In this document: positions 1 through 9,818 of the stretch, piece by piece
Layout: the number at the start of each line of letters is the position of its first letter
Numbering within the stretch: position 1 is the stretch's first letter
Assembly (NCBI GenBank): GCA_009731375.1
Contig: BJOX01000101.1
Coordinates: 701,201-748,318 of the forward strand
Direction: 5' to 3'
Source of the DNA: Paulinella micropora
Lineage: Eukaryota; Cercozoa; Imbricatea; Euglyphida
DNA length: 47,118 nucleotides
Program-made: the position numbers and the translations under genes
Notes under the pieces: generated by a model
What the model was told of the DNA's origin: nothing
Seen by the model: only the letters and a program-made list of their open reading frames with translations
Databases searched by the model: none

Positions 1-228
1 CAAATTCTGCATGTTGGGCATTGTTATCATCATAGATTCATAGTAGCCGGGACTATGAAAAAGGAGAAAGATTACCGTGTCGGACCGGTTCCTGCCCACC
101 TCTGAAGATGAAGTTAAAGTGTATTACAATTAATAAAAACATGTTTTAATATTATTTTTATATGTTCTGCAATCAGTGAATTGATTTCCTTTCATTTCCA
201 CACGTTTTCAAAAAAGTCCATATACTTC

Positions 229-1335
229 ATGGAAAATTTCGGAAAAAGGGATACCCCCAAGATTGTCGAATGTTTAGTTATAGCCCTGGGAAGTATTCCT
301 CCGGGACTTGCACCGCTGACTCACCCATCAACGAGCCCCACTACGCCTACTGCACCATCAACGGCTGCAACATCGCCCCCCGTAGCTACCCCATCGTTGG
401 CCTTTACTCCAGTTACGATGCCCGCAGGTGCAACAGCACTGGCCTCCATTGGTAGGGTACCTCCTATCACCCCTGTCGGTCCATTTGCCCAACCTGGAAG
501 TCTAGCAAGTGGAGCGACACCCCTACCACAACGGGTACCGCATCCATCGCTGGCATCCATCGTGGCATCTCGCCCACCTGCCCCATTGGTCAATCGAGCA
601 CTGTCCATGACTGACTCAGCTTTCACGTCACCATTTCGACCGATAATTGGCTCCTTTGGACCCAGACCGGCCTTTGCTCCATTGACAGCAACTCCGACTG
701 ATTCGTCAGGTTCAGCCCCCGCTACATCGACGCCGGAACGCCCAACGCCTCGCATCTCGCTGGGTACAACAATGCAAGGCAGCAGAATCACACTGAGCCC
801 TCTCTTCCCCGTTGTGGAAGAAGCTTACTCGACCCTGCTCGCTGGCGGAACGAACTCTCCCATGGAGGACCAAGGTGGAGCCCCTGTGACTGCAACAACT
901 GGTAATGCAACAGTGGCGACTCCGGCTCCCGCAAGCTCGTCATCAAGCTCATCTTCAAGCCCGGCATCGAGCTCAAAATCGAGCTCGCCTGCAGGTTCGT
1001 CACTTGATCCGTCGCCCGATACGACGATTGCGACTCAGCCACCGGCCCCTTCGACGGAGAATGGTCCTCCGGGGACGGCTACACCATCCACGCCATCTCC
1101 CGGCAATGAATCCTCGTCAGCATCGTCGACAACAAGAGTCCTGCGATCGTCCACCTTTGCAGGTATTCCATCCCGCACGCTGCACATGATGGCCCGAGTG
1201 CGATCCCTTTTCGTGATGACTCGCCCGACCACCGCGCCAGGACCTGACGTCGCTACTCAAGCCCGCGAAGTTGCATTCAACTTGCAGTTGACCAACTTGT
1301 CAATGCTGTTGGCAACCGCATCATCGACACGATAA
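229..1335 (+). pseudogene. Ser/Thr/Pro/Ala-rich N-terminal gag ORF
   Basis: The ORF has 368 residues from the first ATG. Most of it is low-complexity Ser, Thr, Pro and Ala with a poly-Ser run near residues 235-260. It has no recognisable fold. Its last part overlaps a second frame that reads into the gag domain downstream (a DQLVNAVGN stretch near 1290), so the ORF and the next probably belong to one gag polyprotein separated by a frameshift near 1280. An alternative is that it is a separate surface-type low-complexity protein, which I think less likely. Confidence 0.4.
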
Positions 1336-1358
1336 ACAAGTGGGGAGACAAAACTGCA

Positions 1359-2384
1359 ATGGCCCTCATGGACGCGTACTGGACTCGGTACATTCGTGTC
1401 ACTGACGACCGCACCCGCGTCTGGAGCATTATCCCGTATATGCTCATGGAATACTTCATGGAGCTGTTCAAGGGACGACTGGACAAGGGAGACACGAAGC
1501 GACCAGCTCTGCAAGCCCTCAAACTTCGACGCTTCAAGAAGGAAAGCCTCGCAGGATATGTAAATCGTTGCATCACAAGCTACGAGACGGCCCATGCAGC
1601 TGGCTACCAGACAGCCGACTTCAACCAAGTCCGCGATGTGTCTCGGATGCTTACGCCCATGAAACGAGAGCGATGGACCCTATACGCCGCCGAGATATTT
1701 AAAGCAATTGGTTTCGCATGGCCCCGCGACCTCGCTGACCTTCTGCCCTGGACCAACTCCCTTGATCTCCATTGCATGGAAGAATATTGGCCCTGGATGG
1801 AAAGTACTACGAAGCCCTCGTCGGCCGCCACATACAAGCGACTACGGGAGCGCCCTCCTCGCGATCGTCCGACGCCTTCCATCTTTTCCCGTGATTCAAC
1901 CGTCAAGGTCGACACTCATCAGAATAAACCGCGTAGGACGCAGCAGGAAAACAAGGAGAACAAACGTCCTCCTCGTCAGAAGCGCAAGGCTGACGCCATG
2001 TCGATGGCTCAATCGGCTGCATCACCGGATCGTGGACGCCCCAAAAAGCGGACTAAGATGGATAGGCCAGCCCCGACCACGAAGAAGACGGCAACACGCC
2101 CACCCTTACCAAGGCGAATGCGATTGCCATCGCTTCGAAGAAATCGTCGATGGTTACTGCCGCCACCAAATCCGCCCCGACCTCGCCAAAGCGTCCACCC
2201 TTCACCGGGATTCCATGCGCCTACTGCAAGGAACGTAACCAGTTCCTCAAGCCGAATCAGACCCCGAAGCACTCGCTTGAAGAATGCAAGCTTCGACAAC
2301 AGCGTTGTCAAGACGAAGGCAAGCATTGAAACTGGAAGCCATCCTCGGCCGCCACGTGGAAGCAGCCACGGGCTTTCCACATGA
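1359..2384 (+). pseudogene. Retrotransposon gag-like protein
   Basis: Residues 1-150 are alpha-helical with the tryptophans and charged helices usual in retrotransposon gag proteins. Residues after about 170 are Lys/Arg/Pro-rich and look like the RNA-binding tail. The zinc knuckle (CAYC, then H, then C four residues on) is at about 2216-2275 in a different frame, so there is a frameshift before it. Gag would form the element's virus-like particle and bind its RNA. Assignment rests on organisation rather than on a specific match. Confidence 0.5.
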
Positions 2385-2742
2385 CGACGCGCGCAGCGTC
2401 TCAGGAGTCACGACGTCTACTCCGCATTTCTACGACCCCGACCGTCGTCTGTGGGAATGTATACGTGCGCAAATCATTACGCCCGTCCCCGGAAGAAGAC
2501 ATCATCGCAAGACTACATGCGTTTTGGACTCGGCCTGCAACTGTAAAGGCGTAGCCCTCCTCGACTGGGTAATACACCAAGGACTTGAGATCGTGTCGCT
2601 CCCACCCGTCGACGCACGTTCATCTGTGGGTGTTGAAGCAACTCTTTCTGAAGGCATTGAACTTTTCGTTTCGGCCACGCCGACGACTCTCCGCTTCATG
2701 CCATCACGATATATATTTCGAGCCACCTTCCCGAAGGAATGA
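2284..2742 (+). pseudogene. Retropepsin-like aspartic protease fragment
   Basis: Near 2520-2550 the frame encodes VLDSACNCKG, which resembles the active-site D-S/T-G/A loop of LTR-retrotransposon aspartic proteases. It is followed by alternating hydrophobic residues expected of the small beta fold. The ORF lies directly after the zinc knuckle, where protease normally sits in Ty3/gypsy elements. It would cleave the Gag-Pol polyprotein. The second flap motif is not clear, and the next ORF is offset in frame, so the enzyme is probably broken. Confidence 0.4.
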
Positions 2743-3455
2743 ACCTGCTTCTCGCCAACGAGGTCTCGGCCCAGCTCAACCTCTCCATCGACGACGCGCA
2801 AGCAATTCGGCCCACGGACTACATGCCCCTGAAGCCGCCTTCCAAGCAGATCGTCTACGAGACGGAGTTCCATCTCTTCGAGACGCCACTTCAAGTCGGT
2901 GACCTACAGCTTGCTAGTACGGTTAGCTACGACTTTCGCGCTGCAACGTTGGCGAAAGAGACGTCCTACCCGATAGTCAAATTCAACAAAATCATCGACC
3001 GCCGTCCCAAACTGCAGCCACCTCTGAACTCCCACGACCTTTTGTCTACTTCGAGCGCCCACCTCTATGGCCGCCAAGTCAAAAGAAGACCTTGCGACGG
3101 CAACGTTGGATGGCCGGTTCGCAATGAAGAAGAGAATGAAGACGAAGACGAAGAGGCCGACGAGGAGGTCGAGGAGCAAGGCGAAGAAGTAGCCAAGGAC
3201 GACGAAGAAGAGGAAGAAGAAGTTGAACTGGAAGTCGAAGTGGTCGAAAACGAGAGCGAAAAGGACAGCGAGAGCCAAGCCAGCCATCCTACGCCCTCGC
3301 AAACTCAACACATCACCCATCGTGCCCGATCCAGGAATTTGGAATCAAAGAGACCGGGTAATCTTCCTTCCAAACGACAGAAACTGGAGGCATCCTCAAC
3401 TCCAGAAGAGTCTCCATCTTCAGCTGCTGCGACAGCCACGCCTTCCACGAGTTGA
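2739..3455 (+). pseudogene. Acidic ORF after the protease
   Basis: The ORF encodes 238 residues. The first 100 look like the linker between protease and RT of gypsy elements (hydrophobic beta-strand-like segments). Residues 130-180 are almost wholly Glu/Asp, and the tail is Ser/Pro/Arg-rich. I recognise no domain. It overlaps the previous ORF by four bases in another frame. Confidence 0.3.
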
Positions 3456-3491
3456 TCGGCCCAGGGATGGAAAGACACGCCTCCCTCTCAA

Positions 3492-4157
3492 GTGGGAAAT
3501 ACGCCGAATGCCTCTCAGATTGGAGTTAGCCCTTGGCGTCTATCAGCTTGGAAGAGGGAAGACGCACTGGCACGACAATACCTCGCTCAACTTCGAGGCA
3601 AGCCTTCGAATACGAGACGCTCTTTGAGCTATCGGGCGTCAACAACATCATCATCATCATCATCATCGTCATCATCATCGTTAGTGCCGCCGGCGCCGAC
3701 GTCGACTGCGCCATCTACGGCCGCCTCTTTGGCGCTCCCTCAAGCTCAGTCTTCGTCATCATCGTCGTCATCAGCACTACGAGTGGCGACCGCAGATTGT
3801 ATGCCGGCAAGACCAATAAGCGATGGCCTTGTTCGCGACCTTAGACAGGGTCAGGGATCACCAGTTCCTCGATTGCCGCTCCAGACTGAAGCACGTGCTC
3901 CGGCCCCGGATCCCGAACCCGAGGCAGCCGAGGTAGCCGAGCCGTCCCCCATAGGAAGCGTTCGGCCCATTGGCATAACAATCCGACTACGGATTATCAC
4001 TACTAGTAGGCCGACCCGGCTTACAAATGTCCCCCATTGTCGGACGTGGCCCCCTACACGAATGCCCGAGCCGCAGACTCGCGGGATTGGAAGCACCGCC
4101 AATGACACCAAACGTCCGTCGCGCAATTGGAGATCCCTTTCAACTTCGACGAGCTGA
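3492..4157 (+). pseudogene. Ser-rich ORF of retroelement, unknown
   Basis: This is one of several overlapping open frames here. It contains a poly-Ser run encoded by a (TCA/TCG)n microsatellite at about 3645-3685. A second frame at 4027-4389 looks equally protein-like (Pro-rich, ending in an aromatic segment). I cannot decide which frame was coding, and I recognise no function. Confidence 0.2.
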
Positions 4158-4422
4158 AGTCCTGACTCCAGTCCCCACTTTACGCACGGGTCAGAACCCA
4201 CAACAGACGTATAAGGATGTCCGACCGGTACCAGACATATGGATACCTCCAAGCTTATTCCCCAAACGTAAGGAAGAGGACAAGGCCTCTGCCAGTGCTT
4301 CGGACGAGGACCTGTGGATCGTCAAGGAAGTATACGCGAATTACTTCCCGACCATGGGATCCGTTTGCTTCGTGGGCACTTACCCCTAATGTCCACACCT
4401 CGGCTATTGGGTCCCGGAACAA

Positions 4423-4911
4423 ATGATCACTAGCCAAGGACTATGGCCCGACAACGTCACTCCAGTAGAAGGCGATTGGGACTACCCTCGAGTGGTACGA
4501 TCGCTGCTGCGCACGGCAGAAAACGCCCGGGGGACCTACCAAATCCCGCCACCAGAAAATGACATCCACTGGAGATGCGCGGAGCAGATGGTCTTCCCGT
4601 ACACGGACCACTACAACTTTGTCGCCAACCCGCTCCTGGCGCGAACTTTCCTCCCATGGACTGCAGCACCGAACCAGGCTTTGAGTTCATCCTCGAGTTC
4701 GTCTATGAGCGCCTCGTTAAGCTCGGCAGCAAGTTCATCATCGAGCACAGCTTCGAGCACAACTTCGAGCACAACCTCGAGCACAACTTCAAGTTCGTCC
4801 TCGAGCTCGACATCGAGCTCGTCGTCCACTATGGCGCCTCCACGCAGAGTCAGATTACATACGTACGGACCCTCGCCAGATGTATGGGAACACCCCTTGG
4901 GGTGGCTCTGA
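4423..4911 (+). pseudogene. ORF with poly-Ser/Thr tract, unknown
   Basis: 162 residues. The first 85 are a non-repetitive, Trp- and Tyr-containing sequence. Residues 88-145 are a Ser/Thr tract encoded by imperfect repeats of the type TCGAGCACAACT (about 4680-4830). No domain recognised. It overlaps the next ORF by 32 bases in another frame, which suggests a frameshift joins them. Confidence 0.25.
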
Positions 4912-5392
4912 CATCGAATTCGGAGACGCCACGCTCGGCCTCAGTCGTGACAAACCTACGCTCCTCATGCAACGCTACTGGCCCCCTCGCAACATACCTC
5001 ATGAGATGGACCATTCGACATTCTCCTACTTCACGTTGGGAATGGGTCTTATCGACAACGGCGCGACAGCAAGACACGGCGTCGTCAACACGGAAGCCCT
5101 CTGCCTAGTCAGAGTTGAACGCGTGAAACAACGCCTCCTCCATGAAGAAACAGCGGTCCAGGAGGTACTCACAAAGGAGGCCGTGCAAAAGATCCTCAAC
5201 CATCCGAAAGGCGCAAGCACGATGCGTGGATTTTTGAAATCCCGGGCTTTGAAGGCCACCATCTTCCATTTGGCACGGCACATGGACGAAGTACTGCGCA
5301 ACTCCTGTGTACAGCCCTCGTCGGCCGCCAAGTGCCTTCTTTACGCCACTTTCTTGATATTACATTACACATCCGCGGCATATCCCTTGTAA
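4880..5392 (+). pseudogene. Unknown ORF at the right end of the first retroelement piece
   Basis: 170 residues with normal amino-acid composition: a GD/GS-rich start, then a predicted helical region (about 85-150) rich in Leu, Lys and His. Amino-acid usage suggests it was really coding. I recognise no family. It is the last coding-like stretch before the composition changes. Confidence 0.3.
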
Positions 5393-5395
5393 TTA

Positions 5396-5656
5396 AAAAG
5401 CAAGTTCAAACCTCACCCCGCGGTTAGGTCAATAGCAGACTTTGACGTCGCCGAACTTTCGATTGATACTGGAATGTTGGTGATAGACGGCGTCTTGGTT
5501 GGCGTAAGGGCTGGAGATCCGGTCGGCGTTTGTGTTCGAGTTGCTGTCCTCCTCCTTTTCCAAATACCAGCCAGCCGGCACGGGCTAAAGGGGAAAGGGT
5601 AAGGGCCGCTAAGAAAGTGCGAAAAAGAATTCCTTTATTGAAGTTTNNNNNNNNNN

Positions 5657-5698
<42 letters not shown>

Positions 5699-5779
5699 GA
5701 CTTAGCGGAGGCGTTTCCTGTACCTATTCTTTTCTTTTGCAGCCTTTTCTCTTCTTCCCTCCCGACCCCTCCCCTTGTT
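5396..5779. other. Non-coding boundary with 10-N gap and G41 run
   Basis: No convincing + strand gene. The minus strand has a short protein-like stretch at about 5420-5560 that I cannot assign. A nominal 10-N gap (5647-5656) is followed by 41 consecutive G (5657-5697). This is the left edge of GC-rich block 1, and the join across the gap is not proven. Confidence 0.5.
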
Positions 5780-5929
5780 CCCTGAGCCCCCTGAGCCCAG
5801 GGGGCTCAGGGAGCAGGAGAGTCAAGATGCTGGGGGGGGGGGCGCCCCGGGGATGGGCTCAGTGGCATTGTCTCGGTTTTATTTCAGTTTGCTTGCCTAC
5901 TTTTTTTGAGCCCCCCCCCCCGGGCTCAG
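5780..5929. repeat. Hairpin and clustered CTGAGCCC/GGGCTCAG words
   Basis: A perfect inverted repeat has 13-bp arms at 5780-5792 and 5799-5811 with a 6-base loop. The 8-mer CTGAGCCC or its complement GGGCTCAG occurs five times, at 5782, 5791, 5802, 5855 and 5922. A truncated copy at 5907 pairs with the last one across a C/G run to make a second hairpin. It lies 3' of the minus-strand gene that ends at 6049. It could act as a terminator, an origin-like element or a protein-binding cluster; the sequence alone does not say which. Confidence 0.6.
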
Positions 5930-6048
5930 GGGAAGTAGAAAAGGAGGCACAAGACAAAATTTGAAAAAGCGAAAGAGAGAGAGGGGGGGGGGGAAGCATT
6001 TCCCTGTTCTAGCCGCCGCACTGGTGGCTGCGTAGGTTCCGCGCGCAG

Positions 6049-7138
6049 CTAGTTGGCACGGGCCTGCGCTAGCGGGGCTTGTATGTAGGGCGCGTAGCTA
6101 AACCAGTAATTCATAAAGTCTGCTATTAGCGAGTCGCTCTTTCTGGCCTGGGCGAGAAAAAGCTGTTGTAGAGTCCAGCCGGAGAGCCCGGCGGCTGCAG
6201 TTGGGGGGAGAGGCGACGACGAAGCGACGGGTGGGTAGCGCTGGCAAAGGCCGCTGGCTAGCAAAGAGGCAGGTAGACACCTCAGCACGATGCTTGAATT
6301 AGCTAGACCGTTCCAAGCCTCAAGAAAGGGCCCGCCGTCGCTTCGCTGTGCCAGGGTTTGCCACAGACGGACACAGAAAGCGCGCTGCCCCCCGCCGGGC
6401 TGTCGTGCGGCGCGGAACAAGGGCTTGATCAGCACTTGGAGCACCGCGCGCGTGGCCTTTCCCCCGTCAGGGTGTTCTGGGGCCGGCTCGGGTTGCTTGG
6501 CTGCGAGGGGACTGTCCTGAACAATGGACGCCTGCATGCAGAGCGTATTAAGATACCACGAAAGTGCATTGGCGGCCCTGAGAGACTGCCGTGGCACGCA
6601 GTCGGCGTGGATCCAAGCCAGGCGCCAGGGGTGTATTGTGTGCAGGCTCCCGCCGCCTACCTGCACCCAATCCGCGGGGCACACATCCCACCAAAGCAGG
6701 CCTAACTTGTCACAATGGTTAAGCAGCCTGGCAGCGAAGTCTGCGGAGTCTTGGGCATCTGCGGCGGCGTCCAAGAAGTTGGGCTCACGCACGCCCTGTG
6801 ATACAAGATATTTCGCCCCTGGCTTCAATTTGCTGGCACCTGCCACGTCCCCCTGGACCAGGCTGGTGGGCGCCGCGCAGAAGCCTTTTGTGGCCAACGC
6901 GTATTGTGCGGAGGCGTATAGCAAAGAAAGCGTTAGGAAAGTAGCCGTACTGGTTTTGCTCTTGCTATCCTCATCCCGAACGAGCAGTATCCACTCCAGT
7001 GGGTCAAAGCCCTGCGGCAAATCCCTGGCCTTGGCGTACAGCTCTTGCTCGGCTGGGTTGGGCAGCACGACTAAAAGCTCTTTGTCGTGCACGACAGACA
7101 ATGTGTGGGAGGCATTAGCTAAACAAAGTTCCTTTTGG
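6049..7138 (-). CDS. Unknown protein, 5' end lost in gap; C-terminus duplicated at 38.9-39.3 kb
   Basis: The minus frame is open from the edge of the N gap (7139) to a TAG at 6049, about 360 residues. The first in-frame start-like codon is only a TTG at 7101 and the frame stays open upstream of it, so the true start lies in the gap. Composition is Ala/Leu-rich with many Trp and Cys. It is probably globular and helical, with no signal peptide or membrane segment visible. The last 155 residues recur at 38.88-39.34 kb, so this is a gene family within the GC-rich blocks. No known domain recognised. Confidence 0.6.
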
Positions 7139-7528
7139 NNNNNNNNNNNNNNNNNNNNNNNNNNNNNNNNNNNNNNNNNNNNNNNNNNNNNNNNNNNNNN
7201 NNNNNNNNNNNNNNNNNNNNNNNNNNNNNNNNNNNNNNNNNNNNNNNNNNNNNNNNNNNNNNNNNNNNNNNNNNNNNNNNNNNNNNNNNNNNNNNNNNNN
7301 NNNNNNNNNNNNNNNNNNNNNNNNNNNNNNNNNNNNNNNNNNNNNNNNNNNNNNNNNNNNNNNNNNNNNNNNNNNNNNNNNNNNNNNNNNNNNNNNNNNN
7401 NNNNNNNNNNNNNNNNNNNNNNNNNNNNNNNNNNNNNNNNNNNNNNNNNNNNNNNNNNNNNNNNNNNNNNNNNNNNCCCCCCCCCCCCCCCCCCCCCGCC
7501 CCTCCCTCCTTCCCACTTTTTGCTCTAG
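7139..7528. other. Assembly gap and C21 run before the next gene
   Basis: 338 N followed by 21 C (7477-7497) and a pyrimidine-rich stretch that ends in TAG directly against the next ATG. No gene is visible. The gap holds the 5' end of the minus-strand gene to its left and probably the promoters of this divergent pair. Confidence 0.6.
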
Positions 7529-8613
7529 ATGGAAGCGGCCAGTGCGTGGCCGGAGTCGACCAGGGGGCTTCTGCGGGCTTACTTGGGACACAAGCACCCC
7601 GACGGCAGCCAGGGGACCTGCTACGGTTGTTTGGAGGAACCTCCTCGGGCAGAGCTGGTACTACAGCCGCGTACAGCCAAGCTGAGCAGCCGGGAGGTCA
7701 AGCAATGTAATCGATGCCTAGAACAAGCTCGCTGTCGGGACAGGTGCGTAGTGTTTGACGCGCGAGAAGTTGCTGCCAGTGGACCAGTCCTGCTGCAGTG
7801 TAGTACAGGCGTTCGCGAAGCGTACTTGCCTTCGCGCATATATGCACTAGAGCTAAACGGGGGGTTTGCCTTTGCCATTGTCTGCCAAAGCGTGGCAGTG
7901 ACGGGCAANNNNNNNNNNTGGGCAAATGGAAATGCGTATTGTGCAAAGATGGGCGGATCACCTCGGAGCTGGTTTTTTTTCTGTGCAACATAGCGCGCAG
8001 GGCGGCTGCTAGTGTTCTGCTTGGAGATCTGCCCTACCAGTGCCAAGAGGCCAGAAGTTTTTGGTCCTCGTGGTTCCAGGAAGCTCTGCGCGCCTACGCT
8101 CCGGTACGTGTTCCCGAACTGCTGATCAGGCTGCGCAACTACACAGTGGCGTTGGGTTCCTACTCTCAGCATGTCCACACGCAAGGGCCCTGTGGATTTT
8201 GTACCAAGGAAGCCGCTGAGAATCCGTGTGTGAGGCATCGTGCGCTTTTTAATCCCCGCACGGCGTGCCTGCTAAACGGGTGCGTCCCAAAGAAAGAGGG
8301 GTACTATATGCCCGTGGAGCTTTTGTGTAAAGTGGGGCGGCCGGCCCAGGTAGGCCTGGTGCCGCTAAACACACAGGGGCGAGTAGAGCCGAACCAGACA
8401 CTGCTGTATATGCCTTGGCTGGAATTCTTGGTCTACAGTCGCAACCGTGCCTCCTTTTACATAGCTTGGCAGACAGCCGCCTGGTCCAAGCTGGACTTCT
8501 GGCTTCACGCGCAGGGCTACTGCACTCATGGCCGGTCGTTCCTGGACGAGTGCTCAAATTACGCGCTGGCGCTTTATTACCACACGCCGGATCCGGACAA
8601 GACGCCCGTTTAA
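7529..8613 (+). CDS. Cysteine-rich protein, unknown, interrupted by a nominal 10-N gap
   Basis: ATG at 7529 lies directly after a pyrimidine tract ending in AG. About 355 residues if the gap is closed. CxxC pairs occur near residues 31-34 (CYGC) and 60-63 (CNRC), and again just after the gap (CVLC) and later (CGFC). This suggests a zinc-binding, possibly nucleic-acid- or protein-binding protein. The frame changes across the gap at 7909-7918, but GGGCAA is present on both sides, and treating it as one copy keeps the frame open. The stop lies in a 13-base tandem duplication (8601-8613 and 8614-8626), both copies ending in TAA. An ATTAAA at 8703 could serve as its poly(A) signal. Convergent with the RING gene. 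Confidence 0.65.
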
Positions 8614-8696
8614 GACGCCCGTTTAAAGAAATTTTTGGTTGCAGCTCTTTTATCTCTTTTTTTTTCTTCTTTGCTGTTGTGTACAAAAAAGGAAAT

Positions 8697-8702
8697 TTTA
8701 TT
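8697..8702 (-). terminator. AATAAA poly(A) signal of the RING gene
   Basis: AATAAA reads on the minus strand 28 bases beyond the stop of the spliced RING gene. Confidence 0.5.
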
Positions 8703-8729
8703 ATTAAAAAGTCACGGCGGGGAGGAAGA

Positions 8730-9372
8730 CTAGTCCCCGCGGAATCCCGTGAAATAGACGGTCCTGGTCTCCATGACCATGTCGTTGCAGCTGACGCACC
8801 TAAAGATACTCTGTGAGCTATCTACTTTTGCTGCACATTCCTCGCAGAGCGCAGCGTGCCCGCACGGAAAGCACACAACATTAACCTCCTGTGACACACA
8901 CGCACACACACACACGGCCAAGAGAGAAATGTTATGCCCCAAATAAACAAAAAGGCGCAGCGAGGCTTTTCGATACCTTGTCCACGCATGTTACACAAAG
9001 GAGCGGGTCTGCATTTCTGGGCTCGGCTTGTTCTAAGAATACTCCCGTCTCTTTTGCAGCCGGAGAGGATGGCGCAGGCGAACATGCTGCCCCGACTTTT
9101 GGGGCCTTGGCGGGGGTTTTGTGTCGCAAACGAGAAGCTACTGGCTGTTCGGTCAATTTCAATTTCCGAGCCAGCGATTCGGACTCTGTCCCCAAAACAC
9201 TCAGTGAAGACTCTGAGCTCCCAATCCTCCGGCGAAGATTGGACATTTCTTGCATCAAAACTCTAGACGTCGAGTCACAGATTTTCAGCTCGAGACGGCT
9301 AGCCTCCACTTCCGCCTGGAGACGACTGATTTGCGCTCGTAACAGTCTGACAGGTAAGGGTTCTGTGTCCAT
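8730..9372 (-). CDS. Coiled-coil protein with IAP-type C-terminal RING, one intron
   Basis: Exon 1 (9372-8977) gives 132 residues and exon 2 (8888-8730) gives 52 plus stop, 184 in all. Residues 8-75 form a heptad-like coiled coil, 85-120 an Ala/Pro/Ser linker, and the last 60 a RING finger of the cellular IAP/MDM2 type: CVTC, a DKEVNVV stretch, PCGH, CEEC, a short insertion, then CVSC. The DKEV/PCGH layout is the IAP RING signature; such RINGs act as E3 ubiquitin ligases and usually dimerise. No BIR domain is present. Without removal of the intron the RING is cut in half, which is strong evidence for splicing. Start chosen at the first ATG before the coiled coil; the frame is open further upstream into low-complexity sequence. 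Confidence 0.8.
8889..8976 (-). other. 88-nt GT-AG intron inside the RING domain
   Basis: Donor AAG|GTATCG at 8976 and acceptor TCACAG|GAGG at 8889, rich in GT dinucleotides before the acceptor. Splicing keeps the frame and joins the two halves of the RING zinc-ligand pattern. Confidence 0.75.
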
Positions 9373-9818
9373 CTCCTTTATTGTCCTTTTTTTTGGGTCC
9401 TGCTTGAAGAATAAAACAAGAAAAATGACACATTGGCCTTGGCTTTCCACGACCACTCCTCCAAAAAGAGGCAAGGGGGGGGGAGGGAGGGAGGTGTGTG
9501 CGCGGGGGGGGGGGGGGGGGGGCCCAAGGGGGGNNNNNNNNNNNNNNNNNNNNNNNNNNNNNNNNNNNNCCCCCCCTCCCCTTTCTTCTCCCCATTTCCT
9601 CCCCCCTCCCTCCTCTGGGCTAAGAGCTTGTGCTAGCGATAATTGTGAGTAAACCCGTCTCCCACCCCGCCCCCCCCCCAGCGTTTCATTTTTGGGCCTA
9701 GTGGCCAAGTCCGGTACTTGAGAGATCGACAGAAAAGGGGGAGCCCAAAAAGAAAGCCCAAAAAGGAAAAAAAGAAAAAGCGACGGTATAGCATTGAGGG
9801 GGGGCCTGCATTTGAATC
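9373..9818. other. Low-complexity spacer with gap
   Basis: G-rich then C-rich runs flank 36 N (9534-9569), followed by A-rich sequence. I see no gene. The stretch separates the minus-strand RING gene from the plus-strand ATPase gene, so it should contain both promoters; AATAAAGG just upstream of 9372 on the minus strand is TATA-like. Confidence 0.5.

Larger units (their letters stand above)
1..5395 (+). mobile_element. Decayed Ty3/gypsy-like retroelement, gag-protease half
   Basis: A run of + strand reading frames covers a gag-like domain, a CCHC-like zinc knuckle and a retropepsin-like DSA motif, followed by acidic and poly-Ser ORFs. The frame changes repeatedly (near 1280, 2200, 2740 and 3450), so it is decayed or badly sequenced. 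No RT, RNase H or integrase is visible here, and I see no LTR. The RT-integrase half of a gypsy element lies in the same orientation at 42.6-46.4 kb. Whether the two were once one element is inference. Base composition is moderate and unlike the GC-rich block that starts near 5.7 kb. Confidence 0.6.

Noticed and set aside
3526-3844. Poly-Met and poly-Ile ORFs near 3.65 kb
   Set aside because: Other-frame readings of a TCA/ATC microsatellite.
7135-7710. ORFs running through N gaps (7.1, 25.4, 39.4 kb)
   Set aside because: They are open only because Ns cannot encode stops.
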